Below, in pieces: positions 1 through 10,228 of a DNA stretch of 64,000 nt. This DNA comes from Lonicera japonica. Taxonomy: Eukaryota; Streptophyta; Magnoliopsida; Dipsacales; Caprifoliaceae. Position numbers and translations under genes: made by a program. The notes under the pieces are model-generated. The model worked only from the letters and a program-made list of their open reading frames with translations, ran no database searches and was not told where the DNA came from. Numbering within the stretch: position 1 is the first letter of the stretch; every line of letters begins with the position of its first letter. The DNA lies in assembly GCA_021464415.1 (NCBI GenBank), contig CM038471.1, forward strand, positions 29,919,234-29,983,233. The letters run 5' to 3'.

Positions 1-947
1 TCCAAATCCTCGTTGGACCCGTATTTGGTCATGAACTCCTTGACGATATCTCCCCAAGTCTTCGTGTGGTGTCTCTCTAGATCGAAAAATCATCTCAGGG
101 CGGTCCCCGTGAGAGTCATGTGAAAGGCTTGAGCCAACTCCGGCTCTCCACAGCCTGATACTTGCATGGATCTGATGTAGGATTGAAGATGGGTTTTGGG
201 GGGTGTGGTCCCTGTGAATTTGGTGATGGAAGGGAGCTTGAATCCCTGAGGCAGTCTTGCTTCTGGGTAGAGGGAGAAGGCATTCATATCTGTGATCTCG
301 TCTGTCCCTTTTATTAGGGAGACCCCCCTTTGCAAAACCCTCATCTGTTTTTTCAGTTTCTTCATTTCTTCACTCTCTCTTGACACTTCGTCGGGCTGTT
401 CCCGTGCTATAACCGATTCTGCATACACTGCCCGAAGTCAGTTGATATCTGGGTACTCATTGGGAGGGCCTACTGGGGCCGGTGGTGGAATAGGTCTTGC
501 GGGGACTTGTGGCCATGGCTGGTATTGGGGGTCAAATCTGGGTTGTACTTGTGGTTGCAGCCAAACTATGGGTGGCTCTTGTTGCTGATAAGTAGGGCCT
601 GAATCTGGGGCCCATTGGTTCTGATTGTTGGGGTCGGTTTGAACGGGACCGGCTATGATGGGACCCGTTGGTGGTGGGTTGGTTCCTTGGACCGAGGGAA
701 GCACTTGTGAAGACTGCCCTTGGTTCGGATCTCGATTCGGTGGTAGTCGTTCAAAACCCGGTGGTGCTGCTCGTTCGGCTGACAACTCCTCTATTCGGAC
801 ACGGGTATTCTGTTGCTCGTTTGTGAGGCTCGCTAGGTTCATGCTGACGGTCGTCAACAGACGGTGCATCTCGGCTAAAGTTGGTTGAACTGCAGACGCC
901 TCGGCTAGGCTCGGATCTGTCTCTTGATTCTCATGTCCATCGGCCAT
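1..947 (-). pseudogene. Decayed gag of a Ty3-type LTR retrotransposon (element 1, 5' part)
   Basis: Capsid-type Gag read leftward from an ATG at 947 (MADGHENQ...). One frame runs to the window edge but is broken by TGA codons at 438-440 and 90-92. The first part is rich in Pro and Gln. The part after the first stop has the plant retrotransposon Gag look (KLPSITKFTGTTPPKTHLQSY; then TWGDIVKEFMTKYGS near the edge). The second stop sits where the family has Trp in a conserved RWFF-like motif, so TGG to TGA decay is likely. It lies about 730 bp downstream of a tRNA-Arg primer-binding site and an LTR, so it is the 5' part of a larger element whose pol would lie left of the window. A tRNA-Arg primer suggests the Tat/Ogre/Retand group, but no RT domain is present to confirm this. 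Confidence 0.8.
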
Positions 948-1676
948 TTCGGGTGTGCTTGGTCTTACTAGTCTTCCGGTATGATCTCGACCGGCCCAAC
1001 CTTTCAGACTGACGTCTCTTTACGGCTGTAGACGAAACCATGTGGCGAAGATGAACGAAGACTGTGATGCGACTCGATTTTTGCCAAAAGAACCACTAAA
1101 AATTGCCGAGAAAAGCCTCAAATTTTAAAAAGGTGTTGGAAAGTAAGCCGTAAGGTGGTACATCCCGTACGGCTGTTTGACAAGTGTTTTAGCCGACTCA
1201 ATCTTATATGCAGCGCAGGTGTACGAACGGTTAAGGCTTCAAGCTCCCTCCTATTTGGCAAGACCTTGCGATATACCCCAAGGGCGGGTACATGCAAGAG
1301 CCTTTTGATATACTTCCCGGGTACGTGAGTGTTCTCGTCACTCGATATACCTCGGGGGCCTACTTGGCCAAGGAGAGTGGAAGTAAATGCTTTCGGTTTA
1401 TGTTGGCCCAAGCAAGCCAACTCCCTACTCACTTATAATGCTTCTGAGGGTTTGGGGTAATTTCACACTCGTAGAACCAATGCATGATAGTGCGTGTAAA
1501 GTTCGAAAGGTTGGTTTCACAAATATCATTATCTTTATTACGTATTTTTGAGAAACTTCCATTTTTAGAAAAAAGGTTTCTCCTCGAAACAATTTACACA
1601 AGTATAAAAAGCGGTAAAAGCAAGTATTCAACAGATAAACAAAAAGTCCACATATAAGAGTCTAGTTTTCTAACAG
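948..1676 (-). other. Untranslated leader of Ty3-type element 1
   Basis: Stretch between the primer-binding site and the gag ATG. It holds only short frames with no recognisable protein. It aligns by eye along its whole length with 3732-4476, the same region of element 2, which supports its being the element leader. Confidence 0.65.
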
Positions 1677-1694
1677 TCCCCAGCAGAGTCGCCA
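1677..1694 (-). other. Primer-binding site, tRNA-Arg type (element 1)
   Basis: On the minus strand this reads TGGCGACTCTGCTGGGGA, one base inside the LTR end at 1696. It is complementary to the 3' end of a plant tRNA-Arg (...CCCCAGCRGAGTCG plus CCA). Its position next to the LTR fixes the element as minus-strand. Confidence 0.8.
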
Positions 1695-1695
1695 C

Positions 1696-3233
1696 TGTGA
1701 GAATCCGCAAATGCGACCCCCGGGTCTCGTCCCCGTTTGGTTGGGCTTCTGAAACGTCGGAAAGGATTCCGTCGTTCCATTTGCTGGAGTGTTTTCTTGT
1801 TGATTCATATCAAGTGTCCCTAAGTTCTATTCCTAGATGCAAAGGAGTTCGTTCAGAGTCGCCATTACGTTTTACAAGAAAACGTACAAAACAGTTGTGT
1901 AAGAGGAAAGGCTATAGACAAGCCTCTCTTTACACGTTTGTCTACGAAACCAGGATTCTATAAGGTTCGGAAACTATACTACGGTTTGGGAAGGTGTTAA
2001 GCACCCATTCCTCCCTTTCGGTCTCTAGTGGTCTTTTAAATGTTTATTTTATGTTGAAAAACTTGGATGCTTTTACTGACAGTCTACTACTTTCTAAGTG
2101 AAAACCCTAATTTCTAGGAAAAACGGGAAAAGGGAGGAAAACCTTTTTGTTCCGAGATCCGATGTTTCGTTTTGAGAAATGCAAATACAAGTGACAAAAG
2201 TCATTTTTCTTTAGAGATGGAGTTTTCCGTATTATTTCTCGGATAATGACGGTTTTCTCGGGTTTTGACTTGTTTTGGAAAAAGTTCGGATCTTTTAGTG
2301 GAACTAATTCAATATGGAATTGGAACTCTTGAGAGGAGTTCTCCCGGATGTATCACAATCTATGAAACAGATAGGATATACTGGATTTTTAATTCCTAAG
2401 TAAGTTTTACTGGTCCGGGTTTTGAAAACAGGGTTTTATCCGGATGGTAATGTACTTACTCTTCTGGTTTTGTAAATAGTTTTATCAGGGTCTTTTGTTT
2501 TGAAAACGGTAGACTATTTGTAACTTGGCAATAAGTTTATTCAAATAAAACGTGGACAAAACAACAAAAATAAAACAAGTACAAAGATGTTTAATGTTAA
2601 ATACTATAAGAGACTTTCTTTACCTTCCCGACGAGAATAATAATGAGAAAGAAAATATAAACGGCAGAGAGATCTCCGGCGATAATGATCTTTTCCTTCT
2701 TCAGATATTTCTGAGAATTCGATTCCAGAGACGGGACACGTCGAGTGTCGAGAATAGATTCGATAATTCTTCAGAGATAAGACAATAATAGAGGATGCTT
2801 GATAAAATACTAGAAAATCATATTTAAAGCTTAGAATTCTTCAATCCCAAGTTGTTGCCTTGAACCCTTGGGGGTGTTGGCCTATTTATACTGCTCGGGA
2901 GAGTATGTCGCGCGACATTTCCCCAAAAAGGGCATGCGTCGCGCGACAATGTGTTTTATGTCGTGCGACAAACGGCTGAAGTGATGTTTCTGACAGACTG
3001 ATGTGTCAGAGAGTGGATGGTCTGGTGTCAGGAGGGATTGTCGCGCGACATAAGGATGATTTGTCCCGCGACAATGTGGTATGTCGTGTGACAATCTCTC
3101 TTAAAAATAGGTTTGTTGGCCAACAAACTCTTTCGGGATAGTTTCAGGTGCTCGGGTGGGTCCCGGGCCAGAAAACAGTAGTTCTCGAAGGTCGTTAGGG
3201 TTCTTGCGGAGGTCACGGATCGGGGTGTCTACA
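1696..3233 (-). repeat. LTR of Ty3-type element 1 (5' LTR, 1538 bp)
   Basis: Plus-strand ends are TGTGAGAATCC... and ...GGTGTCTACA, so it has TG/CA termini. The same sequence recurs at 4496-6043 and 47061-48597, and comparing the three fixes the boundaries. The minus-strand TATA box and the flanking primer-binding site give the orientation. The small open frames inside are not genes. Confidence 0.88.
2879..3093 (-). promoter_or_regulatory. U3 promoter of LTR 1: six CpG-rich palindromes next to a TATA box
   Basis: TGTCGCGCGACA or a one- or two-base variant occurs at 2906-2917, 2937-2948, 2959-2970, 3039-3050, 3062-3073 and 3082-3093. On the minus strand they end 16 bp upstream of TATAAATAGG (2890-2881). 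This is a plausible promoter with repeated dyad sites. The copies in the other two LTRs are more eroded. Confidence 0.6.
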
Positions 3234-3731
3234 CCAGTAAACTTGGGGAGGGGCTGCTAAGGCCGGTGGTGAGGCAGGTCTCGCTGGAACTAGCGGTCAT
3301 TTCTAGTACTGAGGATCAAAACCCGGTTGGACTTGGGATTGTGGCCAAATGATGGGTGGCTCTTGTTGCTGATAGGTAAGGCCTAAATCCGGGGCCCACT
3401 GATTTTGATTATTGGGGTCGTTCTGAACGGGACCTGCTGGGATAGGACCCGTTTGCTGTGGGTTGGTTCCCTGGACTAGGGAGAGTACTTGTGATGACTG
3501 TCCTTGATTCGGCTCTCGATTCGATGGTAGACGTTCAAACCCCGATGGTGCAGTTTATTCGGCTAACAACTCTTCTATTCTAATTTAGGTACCCTGTTGC
3601 TAGGTCGTGAGGCTCGCTAGATTCTTGCTAACGGTCATTAATAAACGATGCATCTCGACTAGGGTTGGCAGAACTGCTGATGCCTCGGCTAGGCACTGCT
3701 CTATTTCTTGGTTCTCACGTCCATCGGCCAT
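3234..3731 (-). pseudogene. Truncated, decayed gag of Ty3-type element 2
   Basis: Begins at an ATG at 3731 (MADGRENQEIEQ...) and matches the first part of the element 1 gag. In-frame stops appear near 3600 and beyond. The similarity ends at 3234, directly against the outer end of LTR 1, at a point matching about 440 in element 1. The rest of this gag is therefore missing here, either because element 1 inserted into it or because of recombination. Confidence 0.75.
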
Positions 3732-4476
3732 TGTGGATATGCTTAGTCTTACTAGTTTTTCGGTATGATCTCGACCGGCCCAACCTTCCAGAATGTCGTT
3801 GTTTAGGGATGTAGACGAAACCACGTGGTGGAGATGAAGAAAGACTATGGGGCGACTCGATTTTTGCCAAAAGAACTACTAAAAAATAAAATCACCGAGA
3901 AAAGACTCGAGTTTTTAAAGAAGTGGTGTAAAGGAAGCCGTAAGGTGGTACATACCCTATTGCTATTTAGCAAGTATTTTATCTGACTCGATCTTATATT
4001 CAACGCATGTGTACGAACGTTAAAGCTTCAAGCTTCCTCCTATTTGGCAAGACCTTGCAATATACCCTAGGGGCGGGTACATGCAAGAATTTTTTGATAT
4101 ACTTTCCGGGTACGTGAGTGTTCTCGTCACTCGATATACCTCAGGAACGTACTTGGCTAAGGAGAGTGGAAGTAAATGCTTTCGGTTTATGTTGGCCCAA
4201 GCAAGCCACCTCCCTACTCACTTATAATACTTTCGAGGGTTTGGGATAATTTCAGACGCATTGAACCAATGCATGATTTATGATGTGCGTGTAAAGTTCG
4301 AAAGGTCAGGTTTACAAATATCTTTATTTTTATTACGTATTTTGGAAAACTTCCATTTTTATTAGAAAAAGGTTTCTTCGCAATCAATTAACATAGGAAG
4401 GAAGTAGGAAAAGTAGTAAAAGCAAGTATTCAACAAATAAACAAAAGTCCACATATAAGAGCTTAGTTTTCTAGTG
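3732..4476 (-). other. Untranslated leader of Ty3-type element 2
   Basis: Counterpart of 948-1676, with many substitutions and small indels. No coding frame of note. Confidence 0.65.
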
Positions 4477-4494
4477 TCCCCAGCAGAGTCGCCA
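4477..4494 (-). other. Primer-binding site, tRNA-Arg type (element 2)
   Basis: Identical 18 bases to the site at 1677-1694, again one base from the LTR end. Confidence 0.78.
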
Positions 4495-4495
4495 C

Positions 4496-6043
4496 TATGA
4501 GAATCCGCAAATACGGCCCCCGAGTCTCAATTCCGTGGTGTAGGGGTCAGAAATGTCGGAAAGGATTTCGTCGTTTCATTTGCTTCTATGGATTGATTAT
4601 TCACATCGGGTGTCTCTCTATCCTATTTCTAGATGCAAGAGAGTACGTTCAGAGTCGCCAGTACGTTTTACGAGAAAACGGACAAAAAGGTTGTGTAAGA
4701 AAAAAGGCTACAGATAAGCCTTTCTTTACATGTTTGTCTACGAAACCAGGATTCTATAGGGTTCAGAAACTATGTTACGGATTGGGAAGGTCTTAAGCAC
4801 TCACTCTGCCCTTTCGGTCTCTAGTGGTCTTTATATATTTATTCTATGTTGAAAAACTTGGATGTTTTTACTGACAGTCTACTACTTCCAAATAAAAAAC
4901 CCTAATTTTAGGGGAAAATGAGGAAAGGGATAAAAAAAAACCTTTGTATTTCGAGATCCGATGTATGTTTTGAAAGATGTAAATACAAATGACAAAGCTT
5001 TTTGTTTTGAAAGAGAGTTTCCTGCATTATTTCCTCAGATAATAATGTCTATCTCCTTGTATTGATTTATTTCAAAAAAAGTCTGGATCTTTGTACCGGA
5101 ACTAATTTAATATGGAATTAAAACTCTTTGAGGAGAGTTTTATCAGATATATATGTCGTAGTCTATAAGGAAGACAAGACAATCCTGATTTTTATTCCTA
5201 AGTAAGTTTTATCGATCCGGGCTTTGAAAGCCTAGTTTTATTTGGGCGATAATGTTCTTACTTTTCTGGTTTTGCAAATGATTTTTCTCAAGGTTCTTGT
5301 TTTGAAAAACAATAGACTATTTTATAACTTGGCAATAATTTTATTCAAATAAAATGTGGACAGAAAATAAGAAATAGAATAAGTACACAGATATCTAATT
5401 TTAAATACTATAAGAGACTTTTTTTTCCTTCCCGACGAAAATAATAATAATAATAGATAAAATATAATACGACAGATGGATCTCTGGCGATGATAATCTT
5501 TTTCTTCTTCAGATATTTTCGAGAATTCGATCCTAGAAGTGCGACAAGTAGAGTGTTGAGAATAGATTCGATAATTCTTCAGAAATAAGACGATGGTAGA
5601 ATAAACTTGATAGAAGAACAGAAAATCAGATAGAATAATCAAATTTTCATATTCCAAGTTGCTATCCTTGAACCCTTAGGGGTGTTGGCCTATTTATAGT
5701 TCTAGGGGAGGATTGTCATGCGACATTTCTCCAGAAAAGGCAAGTGTCGTGCTACATTTTGGGACAATGTCGCGTGACAATCGGCTGAAGTGACCCTTTT
5801 GACAGACTAATTTATCATAGAGTAGTTGGTTTGTATTCGGGGAACTTGTCACGCGATATAAGAGAGATTGTCGTGCGACATACTGGTTTATTGGGCGATA
5901 ATTCACCTTAAAATTAGGTTTGTTTGGCCATCAAAACCCTTTCGGGGCAGTTTTGGGTGCTCGGGTGGGGCCCGGACTCCAAAAACTGTACTTTTCGATA
6001 GTCATTAGGGTTCTTGCGGGGGTCACAGATCAAGAAGTCTACA
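4496..6043 (-). repeat. LTR of Ty3-type element 2 (5' LTR, 1548 bp)
   Basis: Second copy of the LTR. Its inner terminal dinucleotide has changed (TATGAGAATCC instead of TGTGAGAATCC). The TATA box remains at about 5690-5700 on the minus strand, and the upstream palindromes near 5715-5890 have mostly lost their CpGs. It appears older than LTR 1. Confidence 0.85.
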
Positions 6044-6730
6044 GCTATCATTAGATTTGGTATATTGATTGCAGAAATGTGACTTAACTAGGCACATCGT
6101 AAAAAAAGAATGTGAATTTTAATTTGGGAATGAGGAGGATAATGCAAGGAATATAAATAGGAGAGATTGAAGAAACTTCATCTATCTTGAAATATAATTC
6201 AAACAATACACTAACACCTTTTTTAATCAGAAAAGGGCAAAATCAGGGGAGTAGAATTCAGCTTTCTGCTTGCATTTTCCCTTTTTAATACGTTTGGCAT
6301 ACAATTGCCAAATTTCAAACCAAAGAAAGAAAACAAAAATGTTCATGTTTGTGTATTTACATTTACAACTTTTCATTGGAAAAACTTAAATCGCAGGACA
6401 ACAGCACCTTCTAAAATCTGCAGATTGCTGTCCGTAATTGCAACCGTCCGTCATTCCTTCATCCTACACATTAATATAAGAAGATATCATCATTTAAATT
6501 CCAAATCAGTAAATAGAAAAAATAAGACTATTTTTTTAATGTTGTCTCTGCGTCTATGTCATTACTCCTTTCTATTACATCCTGATACCAGATTGTTAAT
6601 CATCTGATACCAGTTTCTAACAGTGCATTTTGACGCAGTATAAAAATGACAAGAATAGAACAATCCTAGAAAAACCACAAGGCACAAAACATGCATGGAT
6701 AGGTCGGACCTAACTCTACGGGCAAAAGTA
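6044..6730. repeat. 3' flank of TNL1, duplicated beside the other TNL remnants
   Basis: No gene seen. Positions 6100-6350 match 22535-22745 by eye, and 6581-6700 match 17100-17225. This shows the 3' flank was copied together with the TNL genes. Its right part is interrupted by the Copia fragment that follows. Confidence 0.6.
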
Positions 6731-7330
6731 TCAGAGCTTGGACTGTGACGTGGAGACTGTAGAAATCTGATTTTCAAAGGTGAGGAGCCGAGCACGCAAA
6801 TGGTCCAAGTGAGGAAGTAGTGGGAAAATCAGAATAGCTGCCACGTAGAAAACAAGATACCAAATCGGTAGTAGAAAATGGTTCATTGATGGAGGCCAAT
6901 GAGTCAGACAAGGCCTTAGCATGCTGCAAAAATTCAGAGATAGACTAAGATTCTTTAGAGATGCCAAACAATTGAAAGCGTAAGTTTTGGGCATTAGCAG
7001 CACATTTTTGCGCATAATGGCATTGAAGGCAATCCCAAGTCTCACGAGCAGTATCACAACCCACAACCATGCGAATATAGATTCAGTCAGAGTAGCCATA
7101 ATAATACTAACAATGGCCTGATCAATTCGATGTCAAAGAAGATATTCAGGATTTTCCTGTCGCAGTTGAGTATCTGTGGATGGCAAAAGATCTGATTGAT
7201 ACGGGTAAGAAGCATCGATAAAACACCAAAAAAAACTGTCCAACTAAATAAGGGCTTCATTTGTTTGCACCAAATGAGGTAATTGTTTTCCTTCAGTTTC
7301 AAAGTAACAAGGTTGGTGATGTTTGCAATA
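6731..7330 (-). pseudogene. Frameshifted Copia-type gag fragment
   Basis: Reading leftward, three frames together give Copia Gag hallmarks: TNLVTLKLKENNYLIWCKQM near 7315-7250, then TARETWDCLQCHYAQKCAANAQ and LRFQLFGIS, a stop, SISEFLQHAKALSDSLASINEP, and finally LRARLLTFENQ near 6790. At least two frameshifts and one stop separate these pieces. Pol is absent. A tRNA-Met primer-binding site and a candidate LTR lie to the right. This is a truncated 5' fragment of a Copia element in the TNL1 3' flank. Confidence 0.78.
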
Positions 7331-7425
7331 GACGGTATTGGGCAGTAGAGTTATTAGAAGACACATGAGCAACCATGGTAGATAACGAGCAAAAAGGTAC
7401 TACTGAGGTATGGGAAAAGGTTTGT

Positions 7426-7525
7426 ACGATTAGAGGAAGGGCTTCTACCATTAGAGCGAGGGCTCTTATGATCGGAGCTAGGGCTTCTACTATTAGAGTG
7501 AGAGCATCTACGATCGGAGTGGATC
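7426..7525 (-). repeat. 21-bp tandem repeat in the Copia leader
   Basis: About 4.7 copies of a 21-bp unit (ACCATTAGAGCGAGGGCTCTT and variants) between the primer-binding site and gag. On the plus strand it is open and reads as a seven-residue repeat (TIRARAS-like). I treat that frame as a by-product of the repeat. Confidence 0.6.
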
Positions 7526-7565
7526 AGCATAAGAGCGAAAATGAAGGAGTTAGGTCACGAGACCC

Positions 7566-7576
7566 CTCTGATACCA
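7566..7576 (-). other. Primer-binding site, initiator tRNA-Met type
   Basis: The minus strand reads TGGTATCAGAG directly after a CA end (TTGCA|TGGTATCAGAG). This is the standard Copia start of the tRNA-Met site. Confidence 0.65.
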
Positions 7577-7851
7577 TGCAAGGATTTAAGGATATAGCTG
7601 AAAGGTATATATATTTCAGTGTATCATCTTCTCTCAAGGAGGAACATATTTATACATATTACAAGAATTTGTTAAATGTACAAATAAGGAAATAATATAA
7701 ACATAAGCCTAAACCAATGCGTTGATCTAAGTAATCTATGCATGCACAAGGCTTAATATCAGTAATCTGCCAGAGAATGTGGGGTAGTTGTTTTGATTGC
7801 CTAAAAACTCCATAAGCAAAAAAATTGGATTCTTAGGCTCGGTTTGATAAC
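7577..7851 (-). repeat. Candidate short LTR of the Copia fragment (275 bp)
   Basis: Starts TGCAAGG beside the primer-binding site and could end at ...TTTGATAACA, giving TG/CA termini. A minus-strand TATA-like TATAAATATG lies near 7656-7647. The outer boundary is inferred, because no second LTR is present for comparison. Confidence 0.45.
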
Positions 7852-8241
7852 ATCATGGACCAAGAAACAAGCAAAGCCTAAACCTACTAGATCTGTCAAT
7901 TTATCAGTCGATAAATTTAGCAAGTAAAAAAAAGGGAAAGATTATAGTGAACTCACCTTGATCTACAAGAGACTTTTGGATCCCCTTTTGCTCGTGTCTC
8001 CATTACTCTTTGCACCACATTAAGTTTTTAGTTATTGTTTCTGTATGAGGCTCAACTGCAAAACGTTTAGGACAACAAAAACTTTAGGCCAGAGGCTTTT
8101 ACATTTTATTCTAGGAAATGAAGGTAAATGTAGATTTTAGAGTGCATGTTATATACAGTATCATCATCAAAAGCAAAAATTGATGTTTGTTTTTGCAAAT
8201 GGAAAATCAATTAGGAGGGTAAAAGATGCAAACCACTTAAA
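7852..8241 (-). other. Region just downstream of TNL1 (possible 3' UTR)
   Basis: Non-coding. Positions 7853-8060 match 17370-17600, downstream of the TNL2 remnant. No further signal seen. Confidence 0.4.
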
Positions 8242-8826
8242 TCAGCCTGAGGACAAATAATGTTCTTCAAGGAAATCCTCAAACTTTGGGCATAGGAAGT
8301 ACTCTCCTGAGCTCAACCGGAATGCTGGAAAATCATGGCGTGACTTCTCTATAGTTGTGGTTCCGTTCTCCTCTTCTTGGTCACGGTATACAAAATTAAA
8401 ACCACACTCCTTTACCTTATAATTTTCATAGTTGCAATCAAACGTAACAATAATTTCATCTCCAGCCTCCATCTGATTCCCAAACCTCCATTTGCTCAGC
8501 CATTCTATATCTTTAAAATTTGTAGAGTTAAAAATTTTGGGTATATATATCCATGTGTGATCCTTCGTCTTATTCTCGATTTTAACAGCTATACGAAATT
8601 TGTCTCCGACTTCTCTAATTCTTGCACGAGGAGCCACTACAGCAACATCATCATTTTTGGGACTTCCATAAGTACAAAACACATTCAAGCATTGGATTCT
8701 TTGAGTAGAAAGTGATGGCACCGTAAAACATATTAAAGAACCCTTGATGTTTTCTTGGGAAGACATTGGAAAATTCCCAACCACAAAATACGTGCTAAAG
8801 ATCCCAAACTCAAAAGTTCCGTTTCC
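8242..8826 (-). CDS. TNL1 exon 5: post-LRR C-JID domain
   Basis: 195 codons including stop. It begins GNGTFEFGIFSTYF after GGCTCAG, phase 0. It has the post-LRR domain pattern: PMSSQENIKGSLICFTVPSL, IQCLNVFCTYG, IENKTKDHTWIYIPKIF, IEWLSKWRFGNQMEAGDEI and VKECGFNFVYRDQEEENG. In TNLs this domain follows the LRR and helps bind effectors. It is 3.1 kb from exon 4, but phase and orientation agree. Partial copies occur at 17770-18395 and 23700-24142. Confidence 0.8.
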   Translation of the reverse strand, partial: GNGTFEFGIFSTYFVVGNFPMSSQENIKGSLICFTVPSLSTQRIQCLNVFCTYGSPKNDDVAVVAPRARIREVGDKFRIAVKIENKTKDHTWIYIPKIFNSTNFKDIEWLSKWRFGNQMEAGDEIIVTFDCNYENYKVKECGFNFVYRDQEEENGTTTIEKSRHDFPAFRLSSGEYFLCPKFEDFLEEHYLSSG

Positions 8827-9258
8827 CTGAGCCACGTGAATCATATCAATGTTAATTTAAACTGTATGCACGAAGCTAATATATATCTATGCTAATTAAA
8901 AATTATATTTAAAGAGTAAAATACTAGCTTATTTAATTAGTATCATAACTGTAACACATATTCATTAGAGTTGTATTCTTAATAAATTTATAGTTACATT
9001 CTTTTATTTGGATTATATTTTAAGTTTAGAAGTATGATTGTTTCGGATTTACTAGGAATTAATTTAATTTGAGTAAGATTAGACTTGGTGTGCTATAAAT
9101 AGGGTACATGTTTGTGCTTTTGGATGTTAGTAAATATTTTTTGATTGCTCTACAAGCTATTTTGTTTCTATCTACCGTATATATAATTCATCTATTGAAG
9201 TATGTTGTTTATTAAAATACCAAATTTTTTTAATAGTTCAAAGTTCTTTAACTATGTA

Positions 9259-10228
9259 TCTATATTATAAGGAAAAGAAATATCACATCACCAATTTATC
9301 AAATTAATGGTTAACATTTAGTTGCAATAAATAAAATAATTTTTTTGCCAATAGATGTGTTTTCAAAACATCAACTCAATAAAGTCAACAATTTTTTCTA
9401 TGTCATATTCCACTAATACACTCTCTTCTCACTTTTATTTCTCATTAAATACTTTTTGAAATTTAAAATACATTAACTTTAAATACAAAAACTAAAAATT
9501 ATTAAAATTTGCATGTTTGAAATATATTTATTGATACCTATAAAATACGATCAATTATGAATATAAAGTTATGTGTAAAAGGAATAAATTCAAGAAAAGC
9601 CATTGTAACCTACTTTTTCTTTCTAAACATATTTCTCCATATAACTTATATTCAAATCATTTCACGCTATTTATCTTTTTCAAATACAATTGTAACCTAA
9701 TTCTTCCTTTAGTTTAAAAATAATATATATATATATATATATATATTATTTTTAAACTAATTCTTCCTCTCATTGCCTGATGTTAGTCGAGTTCTTACCA
9801 ACAAACTCTCCTCATTTGGGCCAAGTGTATATGACAACACTCACATCTCATTAGGCGGGCCTTAGAGGGGTGTTAATGATAATAAATTTACTATAGGTGG
9901 GCGTTTGTGATAAGGGGGCAATAGTAACAAATATGGGGGTGTAAATAACACCGCCCTATATATATTTTGGTTTATCGAGTTCGGCTTTAGCAAAACATCC
10001 CCCCTGCTTTACAATTAGATATGTTACCATCTTTATCTATGATAACTCATTTTGTTGGTTCAGAAAAAGCTCCACCTATGATAGTGTGATTTGTTACTTA
10101 TACAAATTTTTAATTAATAAGTTAGGTTGGACACTGTTTAGATGTTGGATATTTTTTTTCAATCTCACTATTTTCTAACTGTTAATTTGTTTTATGGCGC
10201 TGTGCCATTAGGCACGGGAAATACCTAG
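9259..10228 (+). mobile_element. Non-autonomous Helitron in the last TNL1 intron (970 bp)
   Basis: Starts TCTATATTATAAGG after a host A (9258). It ends with a GTGCC-ATTA-GGCAC hairpin (10202-10215), then CTAG before a host T (10229). These are standard Helitron ends. There is no Rep/helicase coding. Internally it has a TA-rich palindrome near 9724-9746. A 45-bp match at 9775-9820 recurs in reverse at 45820-45870. Confidence 0.75.

Noticed and set aside
2552..2788. 78-codon plus-strand frame inside LTR 1
   Set aside because: Not conserved among the three LTR copies; opposite to the element's orientation.
7375..7695. 106-codon plus-strand frame with a seven-residue repeat
   Set aside because: Runs across the Copia leader repeat, the primer-binding site and the LTR on the opposite strand.
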